Positions 53,501 to 61,946 of a DNA stretch of 64,000 bases are shown piece after piece. Within the stretch, counting starts at the first letter, position 1, and the number at the start of each line of letters is the position of its first letter. Made by a program: the position numbers and the translations under genes. The notes below the pieces were generated by a model. The model saw only the letters and a list, made by a program, of their open reading frames with translations, did not search any database and had not been told where the DNA came from. This DNA comes from Mytilisepta virgata (taxonomy: Eukaryota > Mollusca > Bivalvia > Mytilida > Mytilidae), in the NCBI GenBank assembly GCA_028015205.1, contig CM051517.1, forward strand, positions 58,217,455-58,281,454. The letters are read 5' to 3'.

Positions 53501-53899
53501 TAAACAAGCATATGGATTTCTTATATTGTTATTATTTCATTTTTTTATATTGTTATTATTTAAAACTACTTTCAAGGTATAACAATTATTTGAAAATATT
53601 TCTATTTTTAAAATGATCACCAACACCAAATATCCTGTATAAACACTGGCAGTGTAAATATATCTCCACATGTACTTACTGTCTGCTTCGCCTTCATCTT
53701 CCTCATCCTCTGGGGCTTGTTGTATGAGGATTGAAGCACCATCCACCAGGCTCAAAGTCTGCTGTCCACCATTATCATACCCAGAGTCTTCCCCTTCCTC
53801 TCCATCACTCTCTTCACTAGAACTACTACTACTGTCCTCCTCAACTTCCTGTGTGTTCTCTCCATCAGAGGGGAGGTCTTCGGAATCTTTAGTACTCAT
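23294..53899 (-). CDS. TTLL6: Tubulin polyglutamylase, TTLL6/TTLL13-like (17 coding exons)
   Basis: TTLL6-type enzymes use ATP to add glutamates as side chains on tubulin tails, chiefly in cilia and axonemes. Seventeen exons join without a phase conflict to 3123 nt (1040 residues plus stop). Residues 1-73 are very acidic and Ser-rich; 100-115 are Lys-rich. The TTL domain spans about 115-430: [33 protein letters not shown], the ATP-grasp lysine in YILKP (K231) with [51 protein letters not shown] and the metal-binding E416-x-N418 of LEVNHSPSF. A basic segment (about 440-595) fits the microtubule-binding region of autonomous polyglutamylases. [19 protein letters not shown] and a Ser-rich tail follow. 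The match to TTLL6/TTLL13 is clear; which orthologue is uncertain. The exon structure is inferred from splice signals, and extra or alternative exons are possible. Confidence 0.9.
23877..23902. repeat. C15 homopolymer followed by A-run, in the last intron
   Basis: A run of 15 C (23877-23891) directly followed by a poly-A stretch; read length here is likely unstable. Confidence 0.8.
26966..27194 (-). CDS. TTLL6: TTLL6-like coding exon 16
   Basis: It encodes [20 protein letters not shown] to GQRKDG, a basic/polar tail segment. Donor GGAG followed by GTGAGC, phase 1. Reading through the donor would add [14 protein letters not shown] and stop, a possible intron-retention form. Confidence 0.82.
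27812..28078 (-). repeat. Degenerate repeat with GGTCGTATAAAAA-type end
   Basis: The left edge TTTTTATACGACCCC is the reverse complement of the right end of the 33.7 kb element (GGTCGTATAAAA). Inside, TTTGTTTGTCAACAAATTTTT and TTGTATGTCAACAAATTTTT suggest two diverged units. Limits are approximate. Confidence 0.4.
28186..28428 (-). CDS. TTLL6: TTLL6-like coding exon 15
   Basis: 81 codons, phase 0 at both ends, of a Ser/Asn/His-rich, probably disordered tail ([20 protein letters not shown]). Acceptor TTGTTTCAG, donor CAG followed by GTAGGG. Exons 13, 14 and 15 are all symmetrical (phase 0) and could be skipped without a frameshift. Confidence 0.8.
30518..30880 (-). CDS. TTLL6: TTLL6-like coding exon 14
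   Basis: 121 codons, phase 0 at both ends: [20 protein letters not shown] to [12 protein letters not shown]. Apart from weak similarity to TTLL tails, no domain is recognised. It is Arg/His/Asn-rich with an acidic end. Acceptor TTGCACAG, donor GAG followed by GTTTGT. Confidence 0.82.
32346..33686 (+). mobile_element. Hairpin-ended non-autonomous element in a TTLL intron, interrupted by a SINE
   Basis: The left end has ACGACCGCAGAGGTCG (about 32371-32386). Interior repeats follow (paired CTATTGTGCAATACTGTGCA near 32955 and 32990; about 110-150-bp units at 33260-33600). Then comes an ACGACGACGACG tract near 33630, and a right-end hairpin ACGACCGC-AAAAATTTT-GCGGTCGT. The left motif matches the hairpin arm, as in the 3053-4506 element though the sequences are unrelated. 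The insertion at 32448-32770 splits it. Confidence 0.75.
32448..32770 (-). mobile_element. SINE-like retroposon nested in the 32.3-33.7 kb element
   Basis: A 323-bp insert bounded by 11-bp duplications ACTGAATTTGG at 32437-32447 and 32771-32781, interrupting the host element. The end at 32448 is (TTGA)n, which on the minus strand is a 3' tail of TCAA/CAAT repeats. A minus-strand orientation follows. The body (GCTTAACGTCCAGTGGCAAA region) differs from the other SINEs here. The source RNA is not identified. Confidence 0.8.
35060..35287 (-). CDS. TTLL6: TTLL6-like coding exon 13
   Basis: It encodes [20 protein letters not shown] and [15 protein letters not shown], a conserved acidic helix region found in TTLL6 orthologues. 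It is 228 nt, phase 0 at both ends. A SINE sits only 17 nt beyond its acceptor. Confidence 0.9.
35305..35568 (-). mobile_element. tRNA-derived SINE beside exon 13, with target-site duplication
   Basis: Minus-strand copy of the 531-799 family: A-rich tail end at 35305, conserved middle near 35385, tRNA-like head with box A/B-like sequence at about 35480-35565. It is flanked by 13-bp duplications AAGAAAAGTATGT at 35292-35304 and 35569-35581. Confidence 0.92.
36207..36378 (-). CDS. TTLL6: TTLL6-like coding exon 12
   Basis: It encodes [20 protein letters not shown] then a Ser/Arg-rich basic stretch ([16 protein letters not shown]). This is the most basic part of the protein and fits microtubule binding. 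Acceptor TATACAG, donor GTACCA. Confidence 0.85.
36604..36716 (+). repeat. Intronic dispersed duplicate, copy 1
   Basis: ACCACAAATTCTGGTTCTTC to about CTGTTACCCTCATC matches 37754-37874 in the same orientation. Copy 1 lacks about 12 nt (CGTTATAGACTAA region) present in copy 2. Confidence 0.85.
36912..37097 (-). CDS. TTLL6: TTLL6-like coding exon 11
   Basis: It encodes [37 protein letters not shown] and [16 protein letters not shown]. The last two are conserved in TTLL6/TTLL13 downstream of the catalytic core. Donor CACG followed by GTTAGT, phase 2. Confidence 0.9.
37754..37874 (+). repeat. Intronic dispersed duplicate, copy 2
   Basis: Matches 36604-36716. The two copies flank exon 11, one in each neighbouring intron. 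Confidence 0.85.
38285..38600 (-). repeat. 57-bp tandem duplication copying an exon end and splice donor
   Basis: The donor hexamer (minus strand GTAAGT or GTAAAT) recurs at 38560, 38503, 38446, 38389 and 38332, exactly 57 bp apart. Each repeat holds the purine-rich exon end (GGACAAAGAAAGAATCAAAG type), the donor and TTATTATTTATGGACAAAGA. Because 57 is 19 codons, a long repetitive frame runs through it in a different register from the gene. Confidence 0.9.
38566..38747 (-). CDS. TTLL6: TTLL6-like coding exon 10
   Basis: It encodes [20 protein letters not shown] to [14 protein letters not shown]: the end of the catalytic domain and the start of the basic segment. I use the first donor met on the minus strand (AAA followed by GTAAGT at 38560-38565) because it gives the phase needed by exon 11. 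Reading past it meets an in-frame TAA. The exon's last bases and the donor are part of a 57-bp tandem repeat. Confidence 0.88.
39569..39794 (-). CDS. TTLL6: TTLL6-like coding exon 9
   Basis: It encodes about residues 341-416 with [26 protein letters not shown] and the catalytic Glu of LEV-N. The family normally reads K-P-W-L-L-E-V-N here; this gene reads RPQVLEVN, so Gln 413 replaces the usual Trp. Donor GAG followed by GTTTGT, phase 0. Confidence 0.92.
40090..40175 (-). CDS. TTLL6: TTLL6-like coding exon 8
   Basis: It encodes [20 protein letters not shown] and the following DDEAGSKR. The HLTNY-INK motif is invariant in the TTLL family (nucleotide/metal site). Donor GTAGGT, phase 2. Confidence 0.92.
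41017..41160 (-). CDS. TTLL6: TTLL6-like coding exon 7
   Basis: It encodes [20 protein letters not shown] and [17 protein letters not shown]: the central ATP-grasp strands with the conserved Arg of FDxRxYVL. It is 144 nt with phase 0 at both ends, so skipping it would keep the frame but remove catalytic residues. A MITE lies 19 nt beyond its acceptor (41179-42014). Confidence 0.92.
41179..42014. mobile_element. MITE-like element with about 50-bp inverted repeats
   Basis: The left end TTACTGTGGATTCATTTATT and the right end (reverse complement TTACTGTGGATTCATTAATA) share ACCAATTTTCGTGG further in. The inner parts repeat the TTCGTGG word. About 836 bp, no ORF, in the TTLL intron next to exon 7. 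Confidence 0.8.
43276..43432 (-). CDS. TTLL6: TTLL6-like coding exon 6 (ATP-grasp core)
   Basis: It encodes about residues 212-264 with [15 protein letters not shown] (ATP-binding Lys 231 and the glycine-rich loop) and the hinge MICQQYMPK. Acceptor TTCTAACAG, donor GTAATT. Confidence 0.92.
43918..44048 (-). CDS. TTLL6: TTLL6-like coding exon 5
   Basis: It encodes [20 protein letters not shown] through FPKTWCLPA. This is the conserved segment linking the N-terminal and central TTL subdomains. Donor GTAAGT, phase 2. Confidence 0.9.
44407..44500 (-). mobile_element. Truncated SINE of the 531-799 family
   Basis: Minus-strand 3' part only: tail TTTGTTTGTTTAGTTGGGGT and part of the conserved middle (ATTAGTGGAGGAAGCC). 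The tRNA head is missing, as in 5'-truncated retroposons. Confidence 0.75.
44780..44898 (-). CDS. TTLL6: TTLL6-like coding exon 4
   Basis: Acceptor CATTACAG, donor CAG followed by GTAAAA. It encodes 40 residues including [19 protein letters not shown], a hallmark of TTLL6/TTLL13-type N-terminal subdomains. Confidence 0.88.
45179..46236 (+). mobile_element. Hairpin-ended element with 146-bp array in a TTLL intron
   Basis: The left end is near GGTCTCGCCTGTCG. Four clear 146-147-bp units follow (CTGCCAGTTGGACATG at 45321, 45467, 45613 and 45760), then diverged units to about 46130. A GCC-repeat tract (about 46164-46190) precedes a right-end double stem TGTCGAGC/GCTCGACA and CTGCGACT/AGTCGCAG at 46203-46239. 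Same architecture as at 3053-4506; its ends resemble those of the 54.1-54.9 kb element. Confidence 0.78.
46164..46190. repeat. (GCC)n microsatellite
   Basis: About nine GCC units just before the terminal hairpin of the 45.2-46.2 kb element. Confidence 0.9.
46530..46570 (-). CDS. TTLL6: TTLL6-like coding exon 3 (41-nt micro-exon)
   Basis: The acceptor TTCTTTTCAG and donor GTAAGTAT bound 41 nt encoding [13 protein letters not shown]. This corresponds to the first strand of the TTL domain (family pattern I-N-L-S-N-C-x-Y). It is too short for ORF searches, but the phases on both sides require it. Confidence 0.8.
49115..49238 (-). CDS. TTLL6: TTLL6-like coding exon 2
   Basis: It encodes an acidic-to-basic linker ending in a Lys/Arg run ([11 protein letters not shown]) just before the TTL domain. 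Donor GTAAGT, phase 2. Two in-frame tandem acceptors (TAG at 49239-49241 or 49236-49238) would differ by one codon, giving D-I-D-T or D-N-T. Confidence 0.8.
49440..49616. mobile_element. Small MITE-like element, 12-bp inverted ends
   Basis: TACAGTCAAACC at 49440-49451 and GGTTTGACTGTA at 49605-49616 are perfect inverted repeats 177 bp apart. The similarity continues weakly inward (AGGCACCT / AAGAGCACC). No ORF. Confidence 0.65.
52308..52431. mobile_element. Short inverted-repeat element
   Basis: TACTGTATTTTAAGGACTATA at the left and TATAGGCAAAAAAAAACGGTA at the right are imperfect inverted ends. The centre also pairs (ACTATAAGTCTATG with CATAGACTTATAAT), so most of the 124 bp can fold. Confidence 0.5.
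53680..53899 (-). CDS. TTLL6: TTLL6-like coding exon 1 (start)
   Basis: ATG at 53899 with an in-frame TAG four codons upstream (53909-53911), so this start is firm. The exon probably begins at 53930 after acceptor GTATTTTCAG, implying an upstream untranslated exon. It encodes 73 residues dominated by Glu, Asp and Ser. The donor is GCAGACA followed by GTAAGT, phase 1. The 3' extension of the frame into the intron is not coding. Confidence 0.85.
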
Positions 53900-54116
53900 T
53901 CTTACACCCTAGGCAGCAGCAGAAATTATCCTGAAAATACAAGGAATATCTTTTGTCAAATAAATTAAGAACACTGCACATAGGTGTAAATCTGAAAATT
54001 TATATATATCATTATAAATGTAATTCTGAATATGTATGTTCAAAATACAAACATATAAATGTAAATTTCAAAATTTTGTTAAAAGCATAAAAATGTTTGG
54101 CTTAATTAAAAATTCG

Positions 54117-54922
54117 TAAGGGTTCCGCGGAACCCAGTGTCTCGCCTACTTTTGATGTTGTCTATATTTTCAGTGTGATAGGTGAATGCACATAATAGTA
54201 AAATTCCTGGATAGTTTAAGAAAGTTATTAAAATTTTAAAAACTTTAACCACAGAGTGAATGTAATGTTTCCTGGCAGAAAAACTAAGTCCATTTATAAG
54301 TAAAATACGGAAAAATTTTTTTTTTTTTTTTACTAAATTTACTTCTGGATACTATATTATGATCATAAACAAGCTTCTGTCCAAGTTTGGTACAAATCCA
54401 GGATAGTTTAAGAAAGTTATTAAAATTTTGAAAACTTTAACCACAGAATGAATGTAATGTTTCCTGGCAGAAAAACTAAGTCCATTTATAAGTAATATAC
54501 AGAAAAACTGGAATTTTTATTTTACAAAATTTACTTCTGGATACTATCTTATGATCATAAACAAGCTTCTGTCCAAGTTTGGTACAAATCCAGGATATTT
54601 TAAGAAAGTTATTAAAATTTTAAAAACTTTAACCACAGAGTGAATGTAATGTTTCCTGGCAGAAAAACTAAGTCCATTTATAAGTAAAATACGGAAAAAC
54701 TGGAATTTTTTTTTTTCAAAATTTCCTTCTGGATACTATCTTATGATCATAAACAAGCCTCTGTCCAAGTTTGGTAGAAATCCAGGATAGTTTAAGAAAG
54801 TTATTAAAATTTCAAAAACTTTAACCACAGGGTGAATATTTGTGGACGCCGCCGCCGCCGACGGAATGTAGGATCGCTATGTCTCGCTTTTTCGACAAAA
54901 GTCGAAGGCTCGACAAAAAGGA
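54117..54922 (+). mobile_element. Hairpin-ended element with 192-bp array
   Basis: It starts at a perfect 16-bp palindrome GGGTTCCGCGGAACCC, followed by GTGTCTCGCCTAC. It has four units of 192 bp (AACCACAG at 54247, 54439, 54631 and 54823), then GACGCCGCCGCCGCCGACGG. It ends in a hairpin region TGTCTCGC...TCGAC-AAAA-GTCGA...GCTCGACA. The left TGTCTCGC word matches the start of the right hairpin. It lies just upstream (right) of TTLL exon 1. Confidence 0.78.
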
Positions 54923-55991
54923 ATATGTTTAAAAATATTTTGAAGTCAAAGTTTAGAACTCAAATTTGGGCAAAAAATTTTGTCTTCACTTTCCTTACTA
55001 CAGTTGTCCAGAACAACTAAATTAAAAGACACTTCTTCACCACCTGAGAACAACGATCGTGACTTTGACAATGCCAATTATTGGTAATATTGCTTGTAAT
55101 TTATTCAATGATTATTTCTTAATGCGAATCTATAAAGGTTGCATACGATCATAAAAAATAAGAAAGCATGTGGTGTTTAAATATTTAATGAAATCTCTTA
55201 ATTTATCAACATGCAAAGTTGATTTTTATCAATAATGAGGTTATTCTAATACACAGAACAAAAAGCCTTATTATTTTCTGAAAGTAGCAATCCCATAAGA
55301 CTGTAAGATATAACTGCAATAATCTAACAGATCGAGTTCAACTCGTACAACAAAAAAGACAAGGATAAATATTTAAACCATAATTATATAGGTTAACTTT
55401 CCCTAAAAGCATATTTAACCTGGAACATATGTCTGCTTCCTACAAATGATACATTCTGTAGCCTTTCCATACAACACTAACATTTTAAGCTATAGTGACA
55501 CTACTATCTTTGAATGAAACATCTTCCTGCTATTTTTTGTACAAATTTGTTGACTCCAAAACTGAAAGACCATATCGTATGATTAGCTACCTGTATTATC
55601 TTTTCCTTGACATTTTTGTTGTTGTTCATAGGATGTCCTGTTGTTTTTTGTTTTTTTTTAAATTTTGTGTTTTTTTTTTATCAAATACAATGTACAGTAA
55701 TCACAATTGTCTAGACAGTTCAATATTTTCTGTAAAATATATTTAAACTATTCCTTAAAAAATATTTTAAAAATGCGTCAAAGACACAAATGGCCGGGTT
55801 GCTGGGTGTTTACTGTAGTGGTGACAAAGGTGATTACAAGATCATATTGCACATTGGCAGTCATGAATATTTATATAGACAAAATCAGACACATTGTATG
55901 TTGGTGTACAAGCACAGAGGCAGCCATCAATTTAATTAGAAATAGGTGAAGTAAGCAATATTTGATTTGATTACATGTTGATAAACACTTG
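54923..55991. other. Upstream intron/intergenic DNA
   Basis: AT-rich; no exon, promoter or repeat was recognised. The untranslated first exon(s) of the TTLL gene should lie here or further right. Confidence 0.35.
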
Positions 55992-56806
55992 TTTGGAAAA
56001 ATGGGAAATAATTCCTGAAATAATTCCATAAAGTGAGGTGCACATCTTCAATATATATAGAAACATTCTACGAAGTTTCAAGGATGTGGGTGAAAAACTG
56101 TAGGAGAAGTTGATTTCACAAAATAGGTACCCTCTATTGAAGATGTCAATAAAAAACGACTAAGTTCCAAAGTTTGGAAAAATGGGAAATAATTCCTGAA
56201 ATAATTCCATAAAGTGAGGTGCACATCTTCAATATATATAGAAACATTCTATGAAGTTTCAAGGATGTGGGTGAAAAACTGTAGGAGGAGTTGATTTCAC
56301 AAAATAGGTACTCTCTATTGAAGATGTCAATAAAAAACGACTAAGTTCCAAAGTTTGGAAAAATGGGAAATAATTCCTGAAATAACTCCATAAAGTGAGG
56401 TGCACATCTTCAATATATATAGAAACATTCTATGAAGTTTCAAGGGTGTGGGTGAAAAACTGTAGGAGGAGTTGATTTCACAAAATAGGTACCCTCTATT
56501 GAAGATGTCAATAAAAAACGACTAAGTTCCAAAGTTTGGAAAAATGGGAAATAATTCCTGAAATAACTCCATAAAGTGAGGTGCACATCTTCAATATATA
56601 TAGAAACATTCTATGAAGTTTCAAGGGTGTGGGTGAAAAACTGTAGGAGGAGTTGATTTCACAAAATAGGTACCCTCTATTGAAGATGTCAATAAAAAAC
56701 GACTAAGTTCCAAAGTTTGGAAAAATGGGAAATAATTCCATAAAGTGAGGTGCACATCTTCAATATATATAGAAACATTCTATGAAGTTTCAAGGATGTG
56801 GGTGAC
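55992..56806 (+). repeat. 181-bp tandem array
   Basis: TTTGGAAAAATGGG recurs at 55992, 56173, 56354, 56535 and 56716, exactly 181 bp apart. Four full units and a shortened fifth, which has lost about 14 bp internally. Units differ by few substitutions. There is no hairpin or ACGG tract beside it, unlike the other arrays. Confidence 0.93.
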
Positions 56807-56810
56807 AACA

Positions 56811-59800
56811 ATTTCTTTCTTCTACAGTAAAACATGCTAATTACATGTACCTGTTCATCAAACTGTATGAATTTTTTATAAAGATTTCAAAATGCATAAA
56901 AAAGACACAAAATTACTCATTTTCAAACAAATTCCAATACCTTCAAAATTTAACATACACTTTAACATATCAATATCTGTCAACATGATTTTAAACAAAT
57001 ATTATTAAAAATAGATTTTATGTTAACAAAATACCACGCAAAAATACAAAATTCAAAACATTCTACATCATACATATACCTTCGGTCTTTGTAATGTATT
57101 TACCCACTTAAAAGTAATCAACTTAAGAGTCAAAGACCCATGTGTATGTTTGCCTAAGCAAAGATTAATTCCCTTTCGGTAAACACGGTTTATCACCTTA
57201 ATTGTATTTGGTGATCACCGCCAATCAAAATAATCATTTGAAGATCAATACCTGTAGCTGTTAATTTTCAATTTATGATTATTTAATATGACACTGTCAA
57301 AAAGAAACCTCTTATCTTCAGAGAAAATTTCAAGTCATTCATGAACTGGAGTCGCATTTAATGATTCATATTTTATATCAAAATTAATGAAATTTTGTTT
57401 ATCTGAAACATAGTATTATAAACTGGACAACAATTATTGGCATAAAATTTTTAAGTTTCCAACCAATACGTTTTAGTGTTCATGACACAGAAAAAGATAG
57501 CATTGGATTGGGTTCAATATTGTAGCAGCTAGCCTAGCCAGGAGCTGCTATGTCCTAGATATCTATCTATGTTGAACGATATGCTAGGTAGCTAGCCTAG
57601 CAAAATGGCATCGATGTGAATAAAATATAAAAAAAAAATCTTTTTGTATGGAAATACTCCTATTACTGCGAGAACATCGCTACAATATTGAACACACCCC
57701 TGGTATCGTTGGAAAAGATTTTTTCAATACTGTCAACAATATTTTTTATTGCTATTTATTTATTTACAATTTTTTATGATCTTCTATATCAGGTGATGAA
57801 ACATTGACCATGATCTCACTTGCAATGAGCAAAGGCAGACATTTTTTATTTTTCTTATTTTTGTCAACTTCTATCGCTGGTTAGCATATCAATGTCATGC
57901 AAGAAAACAAGATCTATCAGGACAAGAAACTTTTTGTCCAGTTTTATTCCTGCAGGGGTCTGGGATTTTTTAAAAACAGTTTTGTCTTTCTACCTTAAAA
58001 CCTAAAGGTGAGCGGATTGAGGCAAATCCAACATGACAAGACAGGTGGCTGCTTATTTAAGGTTTGAATTAAGTTTTTTATATGCCTAACCTGATTGATT
58101 TTTATAGATTATTGACCATGTACCTTAATAAAGCTTTAACAAGTGCCCTCGGTTTTTACTACTGGCAAAGAAAAATTAATCAAATGAGAGGAAGGGGAAT
58201 GAATCTTATATAAATGTTACAAGAAAGCACCAAAACTTTCTGGACCTCAAAGACCCAAACTATCAATGCTCAAAAAAAATTTCCGATATCCCTTGAGTTA
58301 AAAATCAAGGTTATACTTCATACATTTAAATACATATATATACACCAAAGGAATTAAAATAGATAAGAAGAAAAAGTATTTTTTTCTAAATCATTCATCA
58401 GTGAAGAGCAATTATCTAAAAAAAAAGTTGAATGTTAAATATGAATTTAAAATCCATATTGCTCATTTCCAGAAAGTGTCACAATTTACATATACACGTA
58501 AAAAAAAATAGACACTTCAAAGTTATAAAAAGACTTCATCCTGCTTACGAGAATTTAATACACATTATATAAAGCTTACTTCATGTTCAATATAACCATG
58601 TAAGAGGTACTCAAATCCCTCCTGGGGTGTTTAATTATTATGCTTGATATGGATATTAACACATTTTAAGCCTTCAATATGGAAAATTTATTTTATAACT
58701 GTTTACCATGTCAAAACTTAATGCACTCAACTCCTTTTATAAATTTTAAATAGCTTTCCATTCATTTTCTAACATTGGATAACACACTTTGACATATTAC
58801 TAAAAATATTGGAAGCTAATTTTTTTCTCCTCAAACACTAAAATATATTTAAAATATTGAACAGCATATTGCCTTGACAATTAAAAAAATAGAGTTTCTG
58901 TAGTTGTGATTTATTAATTTTGAATATATGAGATATCAATGTTTTCAGAACATGCCATGTTTTACTATTTACAAAATACATGTATTATTTATTTATTTGG
59001 CTTTATCATTACTTCGATGTCATGTAAACAATGAGGGAGGGTTTAATTTATGTATGAAGATGGAATGGTTAGAAAAAAGCCACAGACCTTTGTAAATAAA
59101 ACTAGAAATCATTGTCAATTAAGATACATGTACAATGTAGCAGTCTGATGTCATATACCACCAGTTATGGACCAATTTTATTTTTTGGTTTTTTTTTAAT
59201 TGAGATAACTATTTTGTTGATTTAATGTACACATGTATATATAGTCTGCTATCAAAGTGATTTTTTACAAATATTTTTGTCTCTAAAATATAATGGTAAG
59301 TAAATTTTTTAAACAAAGATAAATTTTTGAAATGAATTGCACGCCAAATCTTTTTTTCAAAGCGAAAAAAAAAACTCACAGTTTTGAGGAATGAATTTAC
59401 ACAAATTGTACCAGTGCTTTGACGAAGATAAAACTTCTTGATGATTTCTTTAATCAAATTTAGCATTTTCATGTTCTTATTTCATCACACAACTTGCCAT
59501 ATTTTCATATTACACTTTTAGAAAATTTTGGAACAGAGAATCTAAATTTTCTCATTGGAATTTAAATTTACTTTCACCAAAACTATATTTTTTTTCAATC
59601 GTTTTAACACTGCAAGTCACTGACACACTCTGCAAATCCAAGGTTTATTCATTGTTCATAATTCTTTCAAAACTACACCATTTTCAAATTCTATTCAACT
59701 ACATATGTTATACCTTTCCTTGTTCAATCTATCAGAATCTTGTCTTTGCATTTAGATGCACACCCCACATGTATCCACATATATTTTTTATACATCACAT

Positions 59801-60936
59801 ATGAAGCATATAAAATGTACTGTTTACATGTATGATCACAAAATAAATTTATTTTAATGGTTACCTAAAGTTTTCCATATCGAAATGAAATCTTGCAAAA
59901 GCTTCGTCCATTTATCCAGGTACTGTCTTCATACAGAAATATAACATTACAAAAATCAAGATCTCAAGTCTGGACACACAATTTGCATATTCAATAAATC
60001 CAAGCTGAACAAAATACTTTCTTACAAAGTTCTTGAAAGATTACAATAAACTTCCAATACATCAATTCTAACACTTTTAGTTCGAAGAATGGGAACAAAT
60101 ATCAATATCTAAAAATATGTTTTCCAATATTGACTTTCCAAAGATAAAATAAGTCCCGTCAAAATTTACTTTTGATATTTTAGATGGAATTGACAAATAC
60201 CGAGTTTGACAATATAATATTTGAAGTTGTCATACAAAGACTGAAATAGTGGATATTATTGATCTATTTCCAACGTTTATTGTCCTGCCTTTAAATATTT
60301 AAATAAAAGAAATTTTACCTCTGTCTTTTTAACTTCAAGATTATAGCATTCATGCATCGATAAATACAAAGTATTGTGTATTGGAAAAATTCCAGTCGCC
60401 CATATAGACTAATGTTTCTTCTTTTAAATCCATTATTTTCTTTTAATAAAAACATTTGCTTAAAACAATAAAATATTTAAATCTGCACTGAACTAGTTTG
60501 TTAAATCTGTTTTAATATTCATTACAAATCGAACTTTAAGACTAAAAAAGGTCAAAATACAACAAAGGAGTCAAAGACAATTTGTAAAATTAGGATGTAT
60601 AATCTCAAGTTCGACTTTTTTTATAAAAATTTGTAATAACATATCTATGTGACCAATTATATTCACTAAACCTTGTAATTCTGTTAAAGTTATTTACTTG
60701 GAAGTGTTTCTGTTAATTGAAAAACTCACAATGGAAAGAAATATGATACACTTTCTCATAGTTTTACAAAATTAGAGTGTAAATGTCAAACTGAAGTATA
60801 AAAGAACTTGGGTTACATTCATTTGACCACATGCTGACATTTTACATAGAAATAGAATCTACAGAAATGTAAAAGATTTCATTAACTGAAACAGGGATTA
60901 CTACATAAAAATTTAAGTCTGCTTTCTTCCATTTAG
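56811..60936. other. AT-rich DNA, no gene recognised
   Basis: Apart from the small inverted-repeat element at 57511-57694, I see no exon-like segment with splice signals and no recognisable protein. The frame at 59209-59472 is open by chance in Lys/Phe-rich AT sequence. Confidence 0.4.
57511..57694. mobile_element. Small inverted-repeat element with inner CTAGC repeats
   Basis: GTTCAATATTGTAGC (57512-57526) and GCTACAATATTGAAC (57679-57693) are perfect 15-bp inverted ends. Inside, AGCTAGCCTAGC occurs twice (about 57528 and 57591). About 184 bp. Confidence 0.65.
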
Positions 60937-61074
60937 ATTTTAAATCACTAATGATTGTTACAACAGGGTTCTGTCAAAATACAGGAGAGACTTTAACTTG
61001 ATGGTTGTATCAAGTTAAAGTCTCTCCTGTATTTTGACAGAACCCTGTTGTAACAATCATTAGTGATTTAAAAT
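60937..61074. repeat. Perfect 66-bp inverted repeat with 6-nt loop
   Basis: Arms 60937-61002 and 61009-61074 are exact reverse complements without a mismatch; the loop is GGTTGT (61003-61008). Pairing stops abruptly at both outer edges. It is not AT-only: arms include ACAACAGGGTTCTGTC and GGAGAGACTT. Confidence 0.97.
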
Positions 61075-61946
61075 AAATGCATCAGCAATTGGTACTTTTA
61101 AAACTCTGTTTTAACTAGGACTTAAGGGCTGATAGTGTTCTCTACATGTATATACCCTTTTAGCATATAGGTAACAAGACTCTAACTGAATTTGTCGATA
61201 TGCATGATTTTTAGCCAGAAGTAAATTGTTTCTTTAACAAGTAAACAGTTGAACGCTTGAGCTCTTCCCACTACTGAGGGAAAAATTTTCTGGTCTATTA
61301 CCTGGCTACACATACAATAACTGTCTTATTACCTAATAGTAGTTTTGAGATGCACATTTTTGTATTTGCAAAGTTTTGGGATAGAGCGATATGAATAAAG
61401 TAATTAAATTGTGTATCTTTCAAACAGTTAACATTATACAGTTATTTAAAATGCCAAAAGGTCGAGGGCAATAAAACATTGTGCCCGATACATGTAATTG
61501 ACCAATCATAAAGCGGGTCAAAAGGTCGCAGGCAATATAACGCTACATCGGGTAATAGAACGTCATTCTATTGCTGATAGACAAATTAAAAGTGAAATAT
61601 GGTTAAAACTAAAATATCCCCAATAGAAAGGTAATTAATATACTATTAGGTTATAAATAATTATATAAAACTTTCAAAGAATGCAAATCATTGTATATAG
61701 CAGATTTTTTTTTCAAAATAAATCATTTCTTGTCACAATTGCAAAATTGCTGAAGCCCAGCTCTAACCTGGACATCTGAGTTCTTATATTGTATAAAATG
61801 ACCAATATATTAAGATCTCACTAATTTTTACATTTAATTCAGCTGCTGAAAAACCCCATTTTATTTTGAGTACCCGGCAGAAAGACCATTACAGGACTGG
61901 AGACAAGCCATGCATTTTTTTTACACGAACAACAGTAAATATGATT

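Noticed and set aside
53670..53912. Ser-rich plus-strand frame
   Set aside because: Antisense shadow of the acidic TTLL exon 1.
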